Source of the DNA: Trileptium ribeirensis
Lineage: Eukaryota > Nematoda > Enoplea > Enoplida > Thoracostomopsidae
DNA: 64,000 nt
Direction of reading: 5' to 3'
Assembly: GCA_030248225.1 (NCBI GenBank)
Contig: JASANE010030220.1
Location: forward strand, 1-64,000
Shown: piece after piece, positions 18,269 to 29,318 of the stretch
Layout: each line of letters begins with the position of its first letter
Position numbering within the stretch: position 1 is the first letter of the stretch
The notes under the pieces: model-generated
What the model saw: only the letters and a program-made list of their open reading frames with translations
Database searches by the model: none
Told to the model about the DNA's origin: nothing
Translations under genes and position numbers: made by a program

Positions 18269-20107
18269 CTAGCGAGTACTACCTGGGCGTAGGCGAGGGG
18301 GTATGAATGAATAGCGGGGCACCTTCCCAGGTCCCAAGGTTACAATCGTGGGTGCGAATTCGGAGTCAGGTCCCAATAGTATTAGTCGTTCCTCATGGAA
18401 CAATCCCTGGAGGTTTAGGGGCTCTACCTTTTCTTCGGTAGGGCTCTTCGAGAGTATCTTTCTTAGAGCGAGATCCAGATTGTGCTGTGCATTAGTTTGC
18501 GGGTTTAGTGGGTGCGTGGCCTGTTCAGGTGTTTCGGTGTGATCGCAAGTAAGTTCCGTGGTGGGGTTCGCGTCATTGGGCTCCCAAATCAGTCTAATCC
18601 GCGGTGACCTAGGCGTAGCTAGTGTTTGTTCAATTATGTCCATCAGGTTGACCGGCAATCCGGTCGTTCCATATCCAATTTCATTCACTATTTCTCTACT
18701 TAAGTAACAGGTCACTGTCTCAGGTTGGGTTGCTGTTTGTTCCACTATCCGGTTGCTTGCACGGGCGTTTTTGTCAAATTCGGGTGCCATAGGTGTCACA
18801 ATCATAATATTCGAGCTTGGGCTAGCAGTTATCGGCTTCCTTAGGTCAGTATTAGGTTCCACTTGTTCCTTTGTTTCCAATTTCTTATCCTTATCATTCA
18901 AAGTCAGGTTCATTGCTGCTCGACTACCATGATCACCTATACTAGAAATATTTTCGGCACTCGGCTCAATTTTGTCTCCATGTGGCTCGGAACCCTTTTC
19001 ACTCACGAGCGGCAAAGCTTCTCTTCCCGGTTCTACACACACGCTGGAGGCATCGGTTCTGGCCGACTCAGATTCAAACGCACACATATCCACCTGATGG
19101 TTGGATTGGCTGTGCCGCGACAGACTCAAACCGGAGTTTCCGACCTGGTCAGATCCCACAGCCCCTACACTTAGGGATCGGGCTCTATACGAGCTTGATC
19201 CTACAGATAAATTACAATTTTGAGCGGAGCTCGGGCCATCGGGACGGCTCACTTCCGAACGCCTCCCTTCGCCTGGCCAGTGTCCTCTACGGTGCTCCCC
19301 AGCCTCTAAAGAATCTAGGGTACACATACGCTCTCGAATTTTGAACGGAGTTAGGACAATCGGGCTGACCCGTTTCCCGAAGGTCTCCATCGCACCTGAC
19401 CAGTGTCCTTTACGGTCTTCCCCGGTCGGTTGAAACGCTACAGGGGCCTCACACGGCCGCCCTAAATTGGTGGGAGCCAGTTTAGTATCGGATGCATACA
19501 CTCGGTTCCTTGGTTCATTTAGTTCCCTTGGTTCTCGGTTCCCTTCCGCTAGGTTTCTCAGTATTCCATTCCATCCATTAGGTTCCGCTAGGTTAGGTTC
19601 CACTAGGTTCTCGGTATCCGCAAGTTCATTAGGTTCTATTGAGTTCACTGAGTCATCCGCAGGTTCTTCTGGTTCCGCTACACATATACAATTTTGAATA
19701 AGCTTATGAAAAGTCGCGGTTTCACCAGGTTGTGCCGTGCCGGCGTTAGAGCCATCGCCTGACACGCGACCCCTATTAATCGGCCCCCGAAGTCCGAACG
19801 GCGTCTCTCTAGGTTCCATTCCATTAGGTTCATCCTCCATTGGTTCCTTAGGTTCCGCATCCATAAGTCCATTAGATTTCCTCTGATATGCAGCCGCCTG
19901 AGGTGGGTTACACGTGCCAGCGTTTGAGTCATTGCTAGACACGGATGCCTTATTAATCGGCCCCCGAAGTCCGAACGGCCATCTCCCATATTTCTCACTC
20001 GGCATATCAGGTACATTAGGTTCCTTTGGTTCCATTAGTTCCTCAACTCCTCCTCCCCTCTCACTCCTCTCGGTATCTCGGTTTCCATCACTTCGCGCTG
20101 ACTCCAT
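18269..20107 (-). CDS. ORF X, repetitive novel protein between gag and env
   Basis: About 612 codons from the first ATG at 20107; the frame is open to a GTG at 20164. It ends in TAG at 18269. Composition is low-complexity, with many EPK/EPN/EPxE units. An imperfect repeat of about 59 residues has FGLRGPIN followed by SNAGT in both copies. A further repeat pair carries RKGHW and RRGHW. The C-terminal third is less repetitive (CYLSREIVNEIGYGTTGLPV). No signal peptide, membrane segment or catalytic motif is visible. It lies in a different frame from gag, with a gap of about 160 bp. Function unknown; a structural or disordered accessory role is only a guess. Confidence 0.7.
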   Translation of the reverse strand: MESARSDGNRDTERSERGGGVEELMEPKEPNVPDMPSEKYGRWPFGLRGPINKASVSSNDSNAGTCNPPQAAAYQRKSNGLMDAEPKEPMEDEPNGMEPRETPFGLRGPINRGRVSGDGSNAGTAQPGETATFHKLIQNCICVAEPEEPADDSVNSIEPNELADTENLVEPNLAEPNGWNGILRNLAEGNREPRELNEPRNRVYASDTKLAPTNLGRPCEAPVAFQPTGEDRKGHWSGAMETFGKRVSPIVLTPFKIRERMCTLDSLEAGEHRRGHWPGEGRRSEVSRPDGPSSAQNCNLSVGSSSYRARSLSVGAVGSDQVGNSGLSLSRHSQSNHQVDMCAFESESARTDASSVCVEPGREALPLVSEKGSEPHGDKIEPSAENISSIGDHGSRAAMNLTLNDKDKKLETKEQVEPNTDLRKPITASPSSNIMIVTPMAPEFDKNARASNRIVEQTATQPETVTCYLSREIVNEIGYGTTGLPVNLMDIIEQTLATPRSPRIRLIWEPNDANPTTELTCDHTETPEQATHPLNPQTNAQHNLDLALRKILSKSPTEEKVEPLNLQGLFHEERLILLGPDSEFAPTIVTLGPGKVPRYSFIPPRLRPGSTR

Positions 20108-20270
20108 TTTGGGATATACACATAAATTGGTCGGCCGACCATTACTCACAGGGTCACGAGTCACACCCTGCGCGCCAGGGGTCGGAGACAGTGAAACCGA
20201 GCGCCGTTCGGTTTTATAATTTGCTTGTTGCTTTTCACGCTCTACTTCTACTGTGCTAGTTAGTTCGCTG

Positions 20271-22136
20271 TCAATTGCGTTGTATTCTCCATTGTCGCCC
20301 CACGACCTGGTCGTGCTCGTGCAATACTCGTGCTGGTGTTCGGTTCGTTTGCAATAAATTCAGTTGATATGGGCTTGGTTCGGGTTCAAATGCGTCCTGG
20401 CCTTCGTATTCTGAGTCAAAGTTCGGGTCATCGTCTGCATATTTTGTGCTGTCTCTAGTGATCATTACGTTGATTTGTGCCGATCGGGCACTCAAACCTG
20501 CTCCCGCGCGTTCCTCTAAGGTTGACATTTCGTGTCGCATGACATCTAGACGATGCGCGAGCTCGGGGTCAGCTGGTCGGGTTACTGACATAACTCCTGC
20601 GTTGCGGCGACTTGATGGTTCATTTTGACTCATAGGCGCCTGCGAAGGCCTTGCTCGAGGGGCTGCCCCTGCTTGATTAGCGTTGTTCCAACCGTTACTA
20701 GGTGTACGCGGGCGGAATGGTGCTGCCTCAGCGGACAGTTGTTGTGGGCCTGTGTGACGCGTGTTAGGTGCGGCGTTATAAGAATTATGCCAGCTATTGG
20801 GTCCGTTAGTGTCGCGGCCACGCGATAGGTTGTAGTATTCAGTTCGGCCATAGTTTCCGTATGTATTAGGAGCAGGTTCAGGGCGGTAATACCCATGTTG
20901 CCCGTAACCTACAGGTCCTCTCTGTTGATTCCATTCATCGCCTCGTGAAGACCGACCTGCTCCGCGGTGTTCAATTACTCGATATCGGGGGCGGTTGTTG
21001 TACTGCGGGGGTGCGCTAGGATAACCGTGAATGGGTGCGGAAGTGTTCTGCGTGTAGCCTGGGGCTGCGCGTGTCGACAAACGAGTGTATTCATTTATTA
21101 GTGGGTCATACACGTCAGTTCGGTAGTACGGACATTCCCGTGCGAAATGTCCAACGAAACCGCATCGAAAGCACTGATTATCTAGGGGTGCTGCTGGAAT
21201 AGCGTTAGCGCCGGCTGCCGGGGTCACACTATTCTGCATCATCGCATTCAATTGGTGCTGCTCAGTGCGTTTGTCTAGCAAATCAATAAGCCGGGCAATG
21301 GTAGCATCGCTACTGGCTGCAGTGCGCTTATTCTCATCCAGAGCTTCGCGGATTTGGTCTACGAGTTAGGTATTCTCACCTCCTTGTGACATGCAGTTTA
21401 CTGTTTTGGACCGGCTGCTCTTGCGAACCGGTATTCCTATTACCTTTTTCTGAGAAGCTAAGATAGCGTCCTCCTTATATTTAAGCTTGTCCATCATGTG
21501 CTTAAAAGACGGGTATGTCTTTCCTATTACTCCGGATTTTAGTTTCCAGCGTAGTCCTTGTCGGAGGAACTTTTGTAATAGGGCGTCGCGTTGTTCACCC
21601 TCGACCTCCGGGAACGCTTTGTTCACAAGGTTTTGCAAGTCCAGTCCGTACAGGGCAACTAATTCTCGTTCCCCTTGTACCCGCATGCGTAGCGTTATCA
21701 AAGCGTCCTCGTCGCGTTGCGATGACGAATACATGAAACCCATATTATAGCAAAGGGCTTCATAAGTTTGCTTTTGACAGTCGGGGAAGCTTTCATATAT
21801 TTTGAGGGCTTCCCCCTTTAGGACAGTTGGAAAACAAATCAGTTTCTGGTCTAGCGTCCATCCGTTTGCGTCGGTCAGGTTGTCGTAAGTAGCCAGCCAG
21901 GCTTCAAAGTCCTGTCCATCGGCTCCTGAAAATGGTGGGATATCCCGTACCTGAATGATAGGAGCCGTCGCTGTTCGCTGCGTCAACTCCTTCAGAATTG
22001 CAGCTAGGGGTTCTCCCGAAGCGATAGGACTGGGTCCATTTGTACTACCAGCCGTAGTGGCAGTGCCACTTCCTACATTCGTCGTTCCCGCTGCGCTACT
22101 TATTGGCGTTCTATTTGCGCTCGCTGGCAATGACAT
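20271..22136 (-). CDS. gag: Gag: capsid and CCHC nucleocapsid, one in-frame stop
   Basis: Structural protein that would package the element RNA. The ATG at 22136 (MSLPASANRT) is preferred; the frame is also open from a TTG at 22160. The capsid-type core contains FSGADGQDFEAWLATYDN, GWTLDQKL and FPTVLKGEALKIYESFP, characteristic of Ty3/Gypsy Gag. TAA at 21366-21368 interrupts after 256 codons. The same frame continues (VDQIREALDENKRTA...) with a zinc knuckle CFRCGFVGHFAREC of C-x2-C-x4-H-x4-C form and a long Arg/Tyr/Pro/Asn/Gly-rich RNA-binding-like region to 20271. The TAA may be a mutation (one change from CAA) or a regulated readthrough; only one copy is available. Confidence 0.88.
21366..21368 (-). 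other. In-frame TAA within gag
   Basis: The stop separates the capsid and nucleocapsid parts, which are in the same frame. The context is ACC TAA CTC. No strong structure or known readthrough consensus is evident, so a lesion is more likely than programmed recoding. Confidence 0.6.
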
Positions 22137-23794
22137 TTTTATTCCGACTTTGATTATCAATCCCTATTTGATTTACTTTGTGTGGCGTCCGTGGTCCCAG
22201 TCTGACGTGGGTACGGATGATATAATATATACTTTTCTATATGTGTTTACTTTACCGCGGAATTTCTACTGTTGGGCGCAATTTCAGTTCACTAAAATCC
22301 TCGTGTACTTATGCCTTAGGTATGTACCTGATAGTGTAAAATTTTCGCTTCGCTTCAACTTACAAAGTCTTTTACGGTTGAGCTTATCACGTATAGCCTG
22401 TATAATTTCACTCAATTCGGGGCTTGGTCGTTGCGCCGCAGCGTGCAAAGTTAGTGGGTTATGTGTGGTTTCACACTAGAGATAGCCTAACTAGTATCTT
22501 CAATTGGTCTAAACGTATTGTCTGCTACGATACCAGAAAGATAACGACGACGGCTTGTACAACTAAAGAGCGACGTGGGTCATGCCAACTGAGCTATTAT
22601 TTCAACAAACTGTTCTAAACTTCCCTAATGGTTACCAAAACTCACTTGGGTCCCAATTTGGAAGTACGTGCGGCAGAACAATGCACAGTTATCAATTTCA
22701 GCCCTCCACTTTCAATTCAATCTCCCCTATCAGAACGTCAACATCCGTTACATAAAACGTTGAAGTAACAAAATAAAATATAAATAAAGCAGAGTTACTA
22801 CACTGACCATTTACAATGTTTCTGATTAGCTTGAATGTTCGTCACGACGTCGAAACGAGTTGTCCAGGGAACGATGGCACGATGCTTCCGAGGTAGCTAT
22901 TGTTCGCAATCACTTCCGGTTGTTGTTATGGCGCACGAGAAAGTGTCAACGTATTAGCTTGAGCGACACGCGATAATTATATCCGACTGGTTTAAGCTGA
23001 TGTCAATTACGTTAAACGTTTGTAGTACGTTGGGTGATGCGGCACCAATACGGATTGACAACCGAAAGCCAATGATGCAGACAGTAACGGATAACTTGAT
23101 GTAGCAGTTACACCGTTTTCGAACGGTAGAATGCGTTCGGTGCACGGCCAACGATTAGTTCAGTCAATCGATATAGTCCCGATTCCTCACACCGAACACT
23201 CGCCCACGCAGTCAATAGTTCACCACAATTTAATCACTATTGATGAGGCAAGACGATAATACCGAAATTTAGTCAGCGTATTCAACGATAGGTCTGAAAC
23301 ACTAACAGCTAAACCCTTAGAGTTAGTTTGGATCGCCACAAATAACCACCCTACCTCGAAAACACAATCAATTAAGTCGACCTCCAGCAAGCAACGTCAC
23401 TTATGGGCTTTCACGACTGCTATTGCAGTTTCCAGAATATGCGCCCAGTCCGTGCAATCCGAGAGTAGGTAACGTCAGGCGGTGCTGCAACCCTGACATC
23501 GAATCCGCTAGTGAAGCGGTCAAATATACCCTACTACAATTTATAGCCAAGGCTACGTCCTCCCAGACTGCACAGACCCGACACAACACTTCACCATTCA
23601 TGTTATAACTAACGTAGGCACTTAGAACACATATAATGATATAATTTTCAATGCGACTTGGATGCGTACGGAGGATAACACTAGCATAAGTGGATAGTCC
23701 CAACCCTGGATGCGAGAGGTCCGACACCTATTAATTTAAAACTCTTGTTCCAAAAATCTAATAACGCCTCACGGCGTGGCCCCCACTTTATTTA
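22137..23794 (-). other. Leader between 5' LTR and gag
   Basis: About 1.66 kb from the end of the 5' LTR to the gag ATG. It holds the candidate primer binding site at its start. A 108-codon open frame (23401-23727, GTG start) has no recognisable domain. It is unusually long for a Ty3/Gypsy leader and may contain packaging signals, but none is recognisable by eye. Confidence 0.6.
23766..23785 (-). promoter_or_regulatory. Candidate tRNA primer binding site
   Basis: The minus strand reads TGGGGGCCACGCCGTGAGGC, beginning with the TGG that pairs with a tRNA CCA end, nine bases after the LTR end. I could not match it to a particular tRNA. The spacing is larger than the 0-5 bases common in this group, so the assignment is tentative. 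Confidence 0.4.
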
Positions 23795-25556
23795 TGTACT
23801 AGGACCAGTTCTGGCCCTAAGGGATCCCAGCTGCACCACTCTCTCAATATTCACTGTGGTGCCCGGACAACCCCGGCTTACACGATTCCCCGGTGGACTC
23901 TGGTCTGACCGATGGGAACCGCTTAGCTTAGTAGGCCGCCGGCGGGTTTACCAGGGTGTTCGGCCCGGCCCCTATAAAGGCCCACGTGTCTAGAGTTATA
24001 GAGGTCCCCCGGAGGGAGGGTCATCCCCTAAGCCTGCTCACAGGTAATGGGGCTGACCCGTCATTCCCTCTCTTGATTTCAACCCTCATGAAAATGCCTG
24101 TAGGGGTGGGACATAACCTATTGGGCCACCAGATGAATGGTCAAAGAGGTAAATTGCGGGATGGACGTTGTATTGGAAATGGTCTAAAAGAACGTATGTT
24201 TCGAGTTACTAAGTTGGGAAAAAAGTGGTATTTTCGACTCGGTTAGTTCTAGTGGGGTGACACAATTTTTTAACGTGAAGTTCCGTTCAGTGATTTATGC
24301 GTGACTATCAATAGCGGGCACAGGGTGGCGTAGAAACACAGCCTAGTGAACGCGTGAGTGAATGGAAATTCTGGAGCGTCTTGAGCGAAAGGGCGATAGC
24401 GGATTTAGCGTGGTTCAAGCGGCAGAGACTCGCTGTGAGTTCAAACACCGATGGCATACACTAATAATTAACCAGTATGCGCCCTATAGTAACAAGCACT
24501 GCGCTTACGGTTGCCGAAGTTTGCTGAGCGGGACAAGATCTCCTATAAATCCAACAAAACCAAATCGCTTGCATGCCAGAAACACTTTGATGAGTTTACT
24601 GTTCCTCTATTTCTACCACTGCAAAACTACTACAAACCACCCTCCGGGTGCACGATAAAATACGCAAATATTTTCCAGACCTGATATTTATGTACACATC
24701 ACCCAATCGGGGTGTACACAACGATTTACGGTTCACCTATTCAGGGGAACAAGAGCATTCTCCGAGAAAATTGCGTGCGGTCTATTCCTATAGTTTCGTT
24801 CTACTATTTGGCCGTTGACAAATTTTACGAAAACCTTTGATGCCGTGGAAAACATGAAAATCCGCCCTGCCGTTAGGGAAGCACAGAATTTTCGCTAAAC
24901 TGGAGTTACCGTCCCGACACCCCGAGACACCCCTTTCCCACGTCTGCATGGCAAAAGTTCCCCGGAGTGAACAGAAGACCCAGCTAGACCACTGACTGAT
25001 CGAAACTTGTGCGAACAGGGGAGCCAAAATTTGAACCCGCTTGAAACGCTGAGAACGGCACCCACAGGAATTAGTTAAACCCGAGTCGGGGCTGGACAAA
25101 ATTTTAACCGAACCGAAATAATGACAAGGCAGAGTCCTATTGGCTTTGAATACCGGGTAAGCAACTGTTTGATTGAACCTAGCCAAATATCCGATTGGCT
25201 CTTGCTGACGTGCACGCAAACGGCAATTCACGATCCTACTGGTACAGAGTAAAAACTCTCTTTATCTTCCCCTTTGAAACCTCGAGCAAAACTCCACTTA
25301 GATCGGATAACCGCTGCAAAACTGTAATTTGCCTAAAATAACTACCAAGACCAATTGAAAATTTCCTCTGCAAACGTATATTTTCCCTACTTTAACATAT
25401 TACAACTCGGTGTCCGCACGATTGTGAACTTGCATGCACTCCCAGGACCGGCACAAAATGGCCCTGGGAGCGGGGAACCACTCGAGCATGGGGCCACTTT
25501 TGATTCATATTTATCCGAAGTTTATCAGTCCTGAATTTCTGTGCGCGGGCGCGACA

Positions 25557-25602
25557 CTTGCGGGGGCCCGGGGCATCCATCAGACGCCCCAGCGCCCGCA
25601 AG
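25557..25602. other. GC-rich hairpin in the 5' LTR
   Basis: Same 46-bp inverted repeat as 1869-1914 (CTTGCGGG paired with CCCGCAAG). It lies about 230-270 bp downstream of the TATA box in element orientation and so would be in the transcribed leader. Confidence 0.6.
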
Positions 25603-25828
25603 GGCTGTCCCTGGGCTGAAAGACAAACTACGGAATTCGCAAATTGAAAGGCCTCGGGTGGAACACTTCCGCACGTCTGCATACCGATGAGTCCACCCGG
25701 GCATGAAGCAAGCGAAAAGCAGGGGCAAATGAAAAGACAACGAAAACCACGGTGACAACCGCCGTCAAAACATGTCAAATTTTTCGAGTAAACAGCTCGA
25801 CTGGTCCCCTTTCGTTAACGGGTCTCTT

Positions 25829-25837
25829 GCTTTTATA
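25829..25837 (-). promoter_or_regulatory. TATA box of the element promoter
   Basis: TATAAAAGC on the minus strand within the 5' LTR, followed by AGGAGACCCG. It is conserved in the other LTR. Orientation matches the coding strand, so transcription would start about 25-30 bases to the left, near 25800. Confidence 0.65.
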
Positions 25838-26002
25838 CTATTCAGCTCGAACCCCCCTTTCTCCCTCTTTGTTCTCTTTGATCGCTCTCAGCCCTAGGGA
25901 TGGCAAGAAATTTTTAAAATTTAAATGCTCGAAACGAAAGCTTTTCGCGGCCAACGCTCAATACTATGTAAAAACACATAGATACGGATGACAAAATATA
26001 AT

Positions 26003-26484
26003 GCGTGAGTAAACTTAAGTTGACCCCGCCAACCATCCTATTCTGTCATTACCGATATCGAATCACAAACCCTTGTTACGGGAAACAGGCTTAATTTCAT
26101 TCGGTTTTCGCTAACCGAAAATTGGGAAAATCAAATGAAGTGCCAAAAATTAGACCTTGTGTTCGAACAGAATTTTGGCGATTTCAGTTTACAGAAATTC
26201 TGTTCCCCAATGTATTATCATTTAAATTTGGATTATACAGTGTTCGCGAACAACTTTAATGCAAAAGTGACGTCACAATCAAATCGACAAATTTTCGTTC
26301 TCAAACATTCGGGTAATTTTACTTCAATTTTTGCGAACACAAAATGGATAGATTTCAATCGCGAGCGCTGTGTTCGCGAACAGTTTTACGTCGAATTTCA
26401 ATTGACCAAAAAGCGTTCCGTAACAAATTTAATCCAAAATACAAAATAGGATGGTTGGCGGGGTCATTTTAAGTTTAGTCGCGC
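26003..26484. mobile_element. MITE nested in the 5' LTR (GCGYGAG family)
   Basis: A 482-bp insertion flanked by a perfect 5-bp duplication ATAAT (25998-26002, 26485-26489). The left LTR has the uninterrupted site near 2305-2315. Terminal inverted repeats begin GCGTGAGTAAACTTAAGTTG and, from the other end, GCGCGACTAAACTTAAAATG, continuing through a block around CCCCGCCAACCATCCTATT. The interior has several near-palindromes of type GTTCGCGAACA. No transposase ORF. Related copies lie at 53471-54022 and 56364-56941. Confidence 0.88.
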
Positions 26485-27483
26485 ATAATACACAGATGTA
26501 TGTAAACCAGACGATAAGCGAGCTCTAAGCTGTAACGAACTTGCCTACATCAGGCGAACTGTACATATGTATACGGTCGGCATCTCGAAAACAACAAAGC
26601 GTACGCCGAATTTGCTGCGCAGTGGCCGAGGCTCGCCAAGAAAACAAAACCGCCCGCTGGTCGGCGCGGCGAAAGTTTTGGAGAGAAATATAACGGCACT
26701 CAGGGCGCCGTTTGCTCATAGGGATATCGGCACATTTTTGCCGCTATCTCGAGATCTAGAAACAGTAGGCAGCCGGGGGCAGGACCAGAATCATGCCCTG
26801 GCAGGCCGGCTACTGATAAAATTTTAAGATTTAATGTAGCTTTTATAGGAGGCCTGTTAGAGGCCGATTTAGGCGCACAAAACTGAAAATTTTGGTGGCC
26901 CATTCAAGTTTAGGGGGTCCTGGGCGGACCCGCGGGGGTGGGCGGCCCCGGTTTTCAACTAAACGGTTAGGGTAGGACCCGATAAGAGTCCGGGGCTCCA
27001 AAAATCGGGAAGTTTTGATTATTTTGGGTGTCCTTTTAGGCTTAGAAAATTGGAAGCTTAAGCGCCCGTTTGGGGGTCCGTAAGTATTTAGGGGATCCGA
27101 ATTTTTAGACCCGCCGGGACAATTTAACACCCTTGAGGGTCCTTAAGATAGTTTAGTCACCCTCGTTCCCCTAAGTTTTATATACACAGCACGACATTAG
27201 GTTATTTCACGAGGATCGGCCGGGCACCCCTAATCGTTATCCCTGTCTTTCATATTTGGCACCAAAATCATCCCGTGCTCCGTCGGGTGGTGGAGTGTGA
27301 CCGTACGGATACAATACAACGATATGCAATTGTTTATTTCATAACAAAAGCAATAATACTGCACAATGATCATCTTATACTTAGGTCACACTCCACCGGT
27401 GTCCGGCCGTCCGTTCCCCTCATTACCTATACTTTTAGCACGCCTTTAATGTTTTGTCAATTTCGTAAGATTGGGCTGTTACA

Positions 27484-27487
27484 TATG
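27484..27487. repeat. Target site duplication, right (TATG)
   Basis: Matches TATG at 109-112 and closes the giant element. Confidence 0.88.
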
Positions 27488-29318
27488 TACGGTTTTCATA
27501 ATTTCCAGGTATAATTTTCGTGAATTCCTCCTACTTCGTTTCTATGCGTGAATTGATCAAAACTGAAGGAAAACATACACGTTAGGACTTGGTATCTTTT
27601 ACGCATGCGTTAGCGCAGATAGCTGATTAGTCTGGGTGGATAAACTCGTTAACGCACTGACGCTGCCAGAAACTAGCACAGGAAACCATCCCTGATTTTC
27701 TAACTTTATTTCGACAAATGAACAAAGCGTCAGCGAAATGGTATAGGTTATAGGTGATCAGAAACATACGGTACAAATATGAGTTACAATAATGGATCAT
27801 TGCAACATTTTAAGCATTGGCGGCAAAAGAACACAAAGCGATGTTCATGGCCGCTATGACAATGTTGCGGCTGTATCAAATTAAATCAGGAGTTTGTCCT
27901 AGAGCAGTTTTGTCCTAGAAGTCAACTACGTTCTAAAAGTTTCTAGAAATCAATATTATGCTACGGAGGTCAGTTACGCGATGTTTAGCTCAGCTACTGA
28001 ATTAGATAGAAGTTGCTCCTATTACTGATAATTTTGGATATTTCGATGAAAGTTGACCTTTTCTTGCATAGTGCTTCACAATACATACAGCGTACACTGT
28101 GAACTGACGCACACACTCAGTTTGTTGTAAGCAGTACGTTGGCACGTGTGCTGTCTTTGTGAGCTTTCTTGGGGAACCGAGCAACAGCTTCCATACAGCG
28201 TAGTGGCTGAAGTACGATGCTCGATATTAAAAGATCCAGGTTCAATCCATACATGCGGCAAAAGTTTCTTTAACATTGCTCTAAACGTGTATTAATTCAT
28301 GCAGGAAAAGGTTAAGGGTCTTGCTGGATGTGACAGAAGATAGGCCAGTGATTGATCTTAATGCAACGATTTTACTGGACGAATAAAGTTCATGCAACTA
28401 ACGAAATATATCGGCCACCAACGAGCATACACGAACACTGACAATCATGACAGTAAACACAAACAGTGCGTATGAATGTAACAGACCGGTACGGAACAAC
28501 TACAGTTTTCCTAATGCATTACAGTTTTCTTTCAACCTACGATTTAACCTCGATCAAGTTTTATGGTTAATGGAAACGATATAGGTTAATTCCATGGCTA
28601 CTTAGTCATTTACAACACAGTTCACCCACAACTGCTAGGGTTTAGTAGTGCTAGGAGTCAACCAGGCATCCAGGAGGGTTTCCGGTCCAAACCCGCCCCT
28701 CCCTCTCATTTTCGTCTCCCGCTTTTCTTTTTTGATTTCGTCTTTTGTTTACAACGACTGCTAATTGCCATAATTAGCATCCGTTTGCTTTGTAGCTAAC
28801 AAGTGTTAGCTTTGTTCAGTTCAGTTTTAATCACTCTAGACTAGGTCGTATGGAAGTGACATTTTTACAGCGAAAAATTAATATTCCTGGTTTCGTGAAC
28901 TATACGCAGTTCTTCAGCTGAATATTCTTCACTGTATAGGAAGTAGCGAAATTAACACATCACTTATTCGTTTTATTTTCTTTTTGCTATGGTGATTACC
29001 TAGCTAGCGACGTGCTTTCTGAATTTATATACGAACATTTATGCTTTCTACGGCCAGTTTTACGATTGCTTAATATTATATGGCTTTCCAATGGCTTTGC
29101 TTATAATTTATGACTTTTGGTGCGAGCATCACTGACATCAATTTCCACTTAGAAGGGTACCACGTCTTATTTGCTGGATCTGGATTGGCTAAGCCTTGTA
29201 AAATTAACGCTGAATTACGAGTACTCAATGGTTATAGCGGGCCTAGCTAGTCGTTCGGAAGCCGGAACATTAATATAACGGCAAGTAATTAGCGTAATTC
29301 GAAGATCCTAAGATAAGG

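Larger units (their letters stand above)
113..27483 (-). mobile_element. Giant env-containing LTR retrotransposon (about 27.4 kb)
   Basis: A complete provirus-like insertion in reverse orientation. Direct LTRs at 113-3699 and 23795-27483 start TGTA and end TACA and are flanked by TATG duplications. The coding order on the minus strand is gag, ORF X, ORF A, env-like, protease-RT-RNase H, integrase (block duplicated), low-complexity tail, and two SGNH-like ORFs. RT, RNase H and DD35E integrase motifs place pol near Ty3/Gypsy. The size is far above typical Ty3/Gypsy elements, because of the LTRs, a 1.7-kb leader, the extra ORFs and the duplication. The copy is not intact: it has in-frame stops and several frameshifts, and a MITE sits in its 5' LTR. 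The LTRs differ by scattered substitutions and small indels, so the insertion is neither brand new nor ancient. Confidence 0.93.
23795..27483 (-). repeat. 5' LTR of the giant element (right copy)
   Basis: Direct repeat of 113-3699 and the promoter-bearing LTR for the minus-strand genes. On the plus strand it starts TGTACTAGG and ends GCTGTTACA. It differs from the left LTR by a 482-bp MITE plus its 5-bp duplication, by absence of a 391-bp segment (expected near 27177), and by scattered substitutions. The TATA box at 25829-25837 divides it into about 1.6 kb of U3 and about 2 kb of R-U5. Confidence 0.92.

Noticed and set aside
26135..26449. 104-codon ORF inside the nested MITE as a transposase
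   Set aside because: Too short, with no catalytic motif, and it spans the palindromic motifs. It is an incidental open frame in a non-autonomous element.
28190..28270. tRNA or tRNA-derived SINE suggested by a GGTTCAATCC B-box-like sequence
   Set aside because: No acceptor stem or convincing A box at the right spacing. A chance match is likely.
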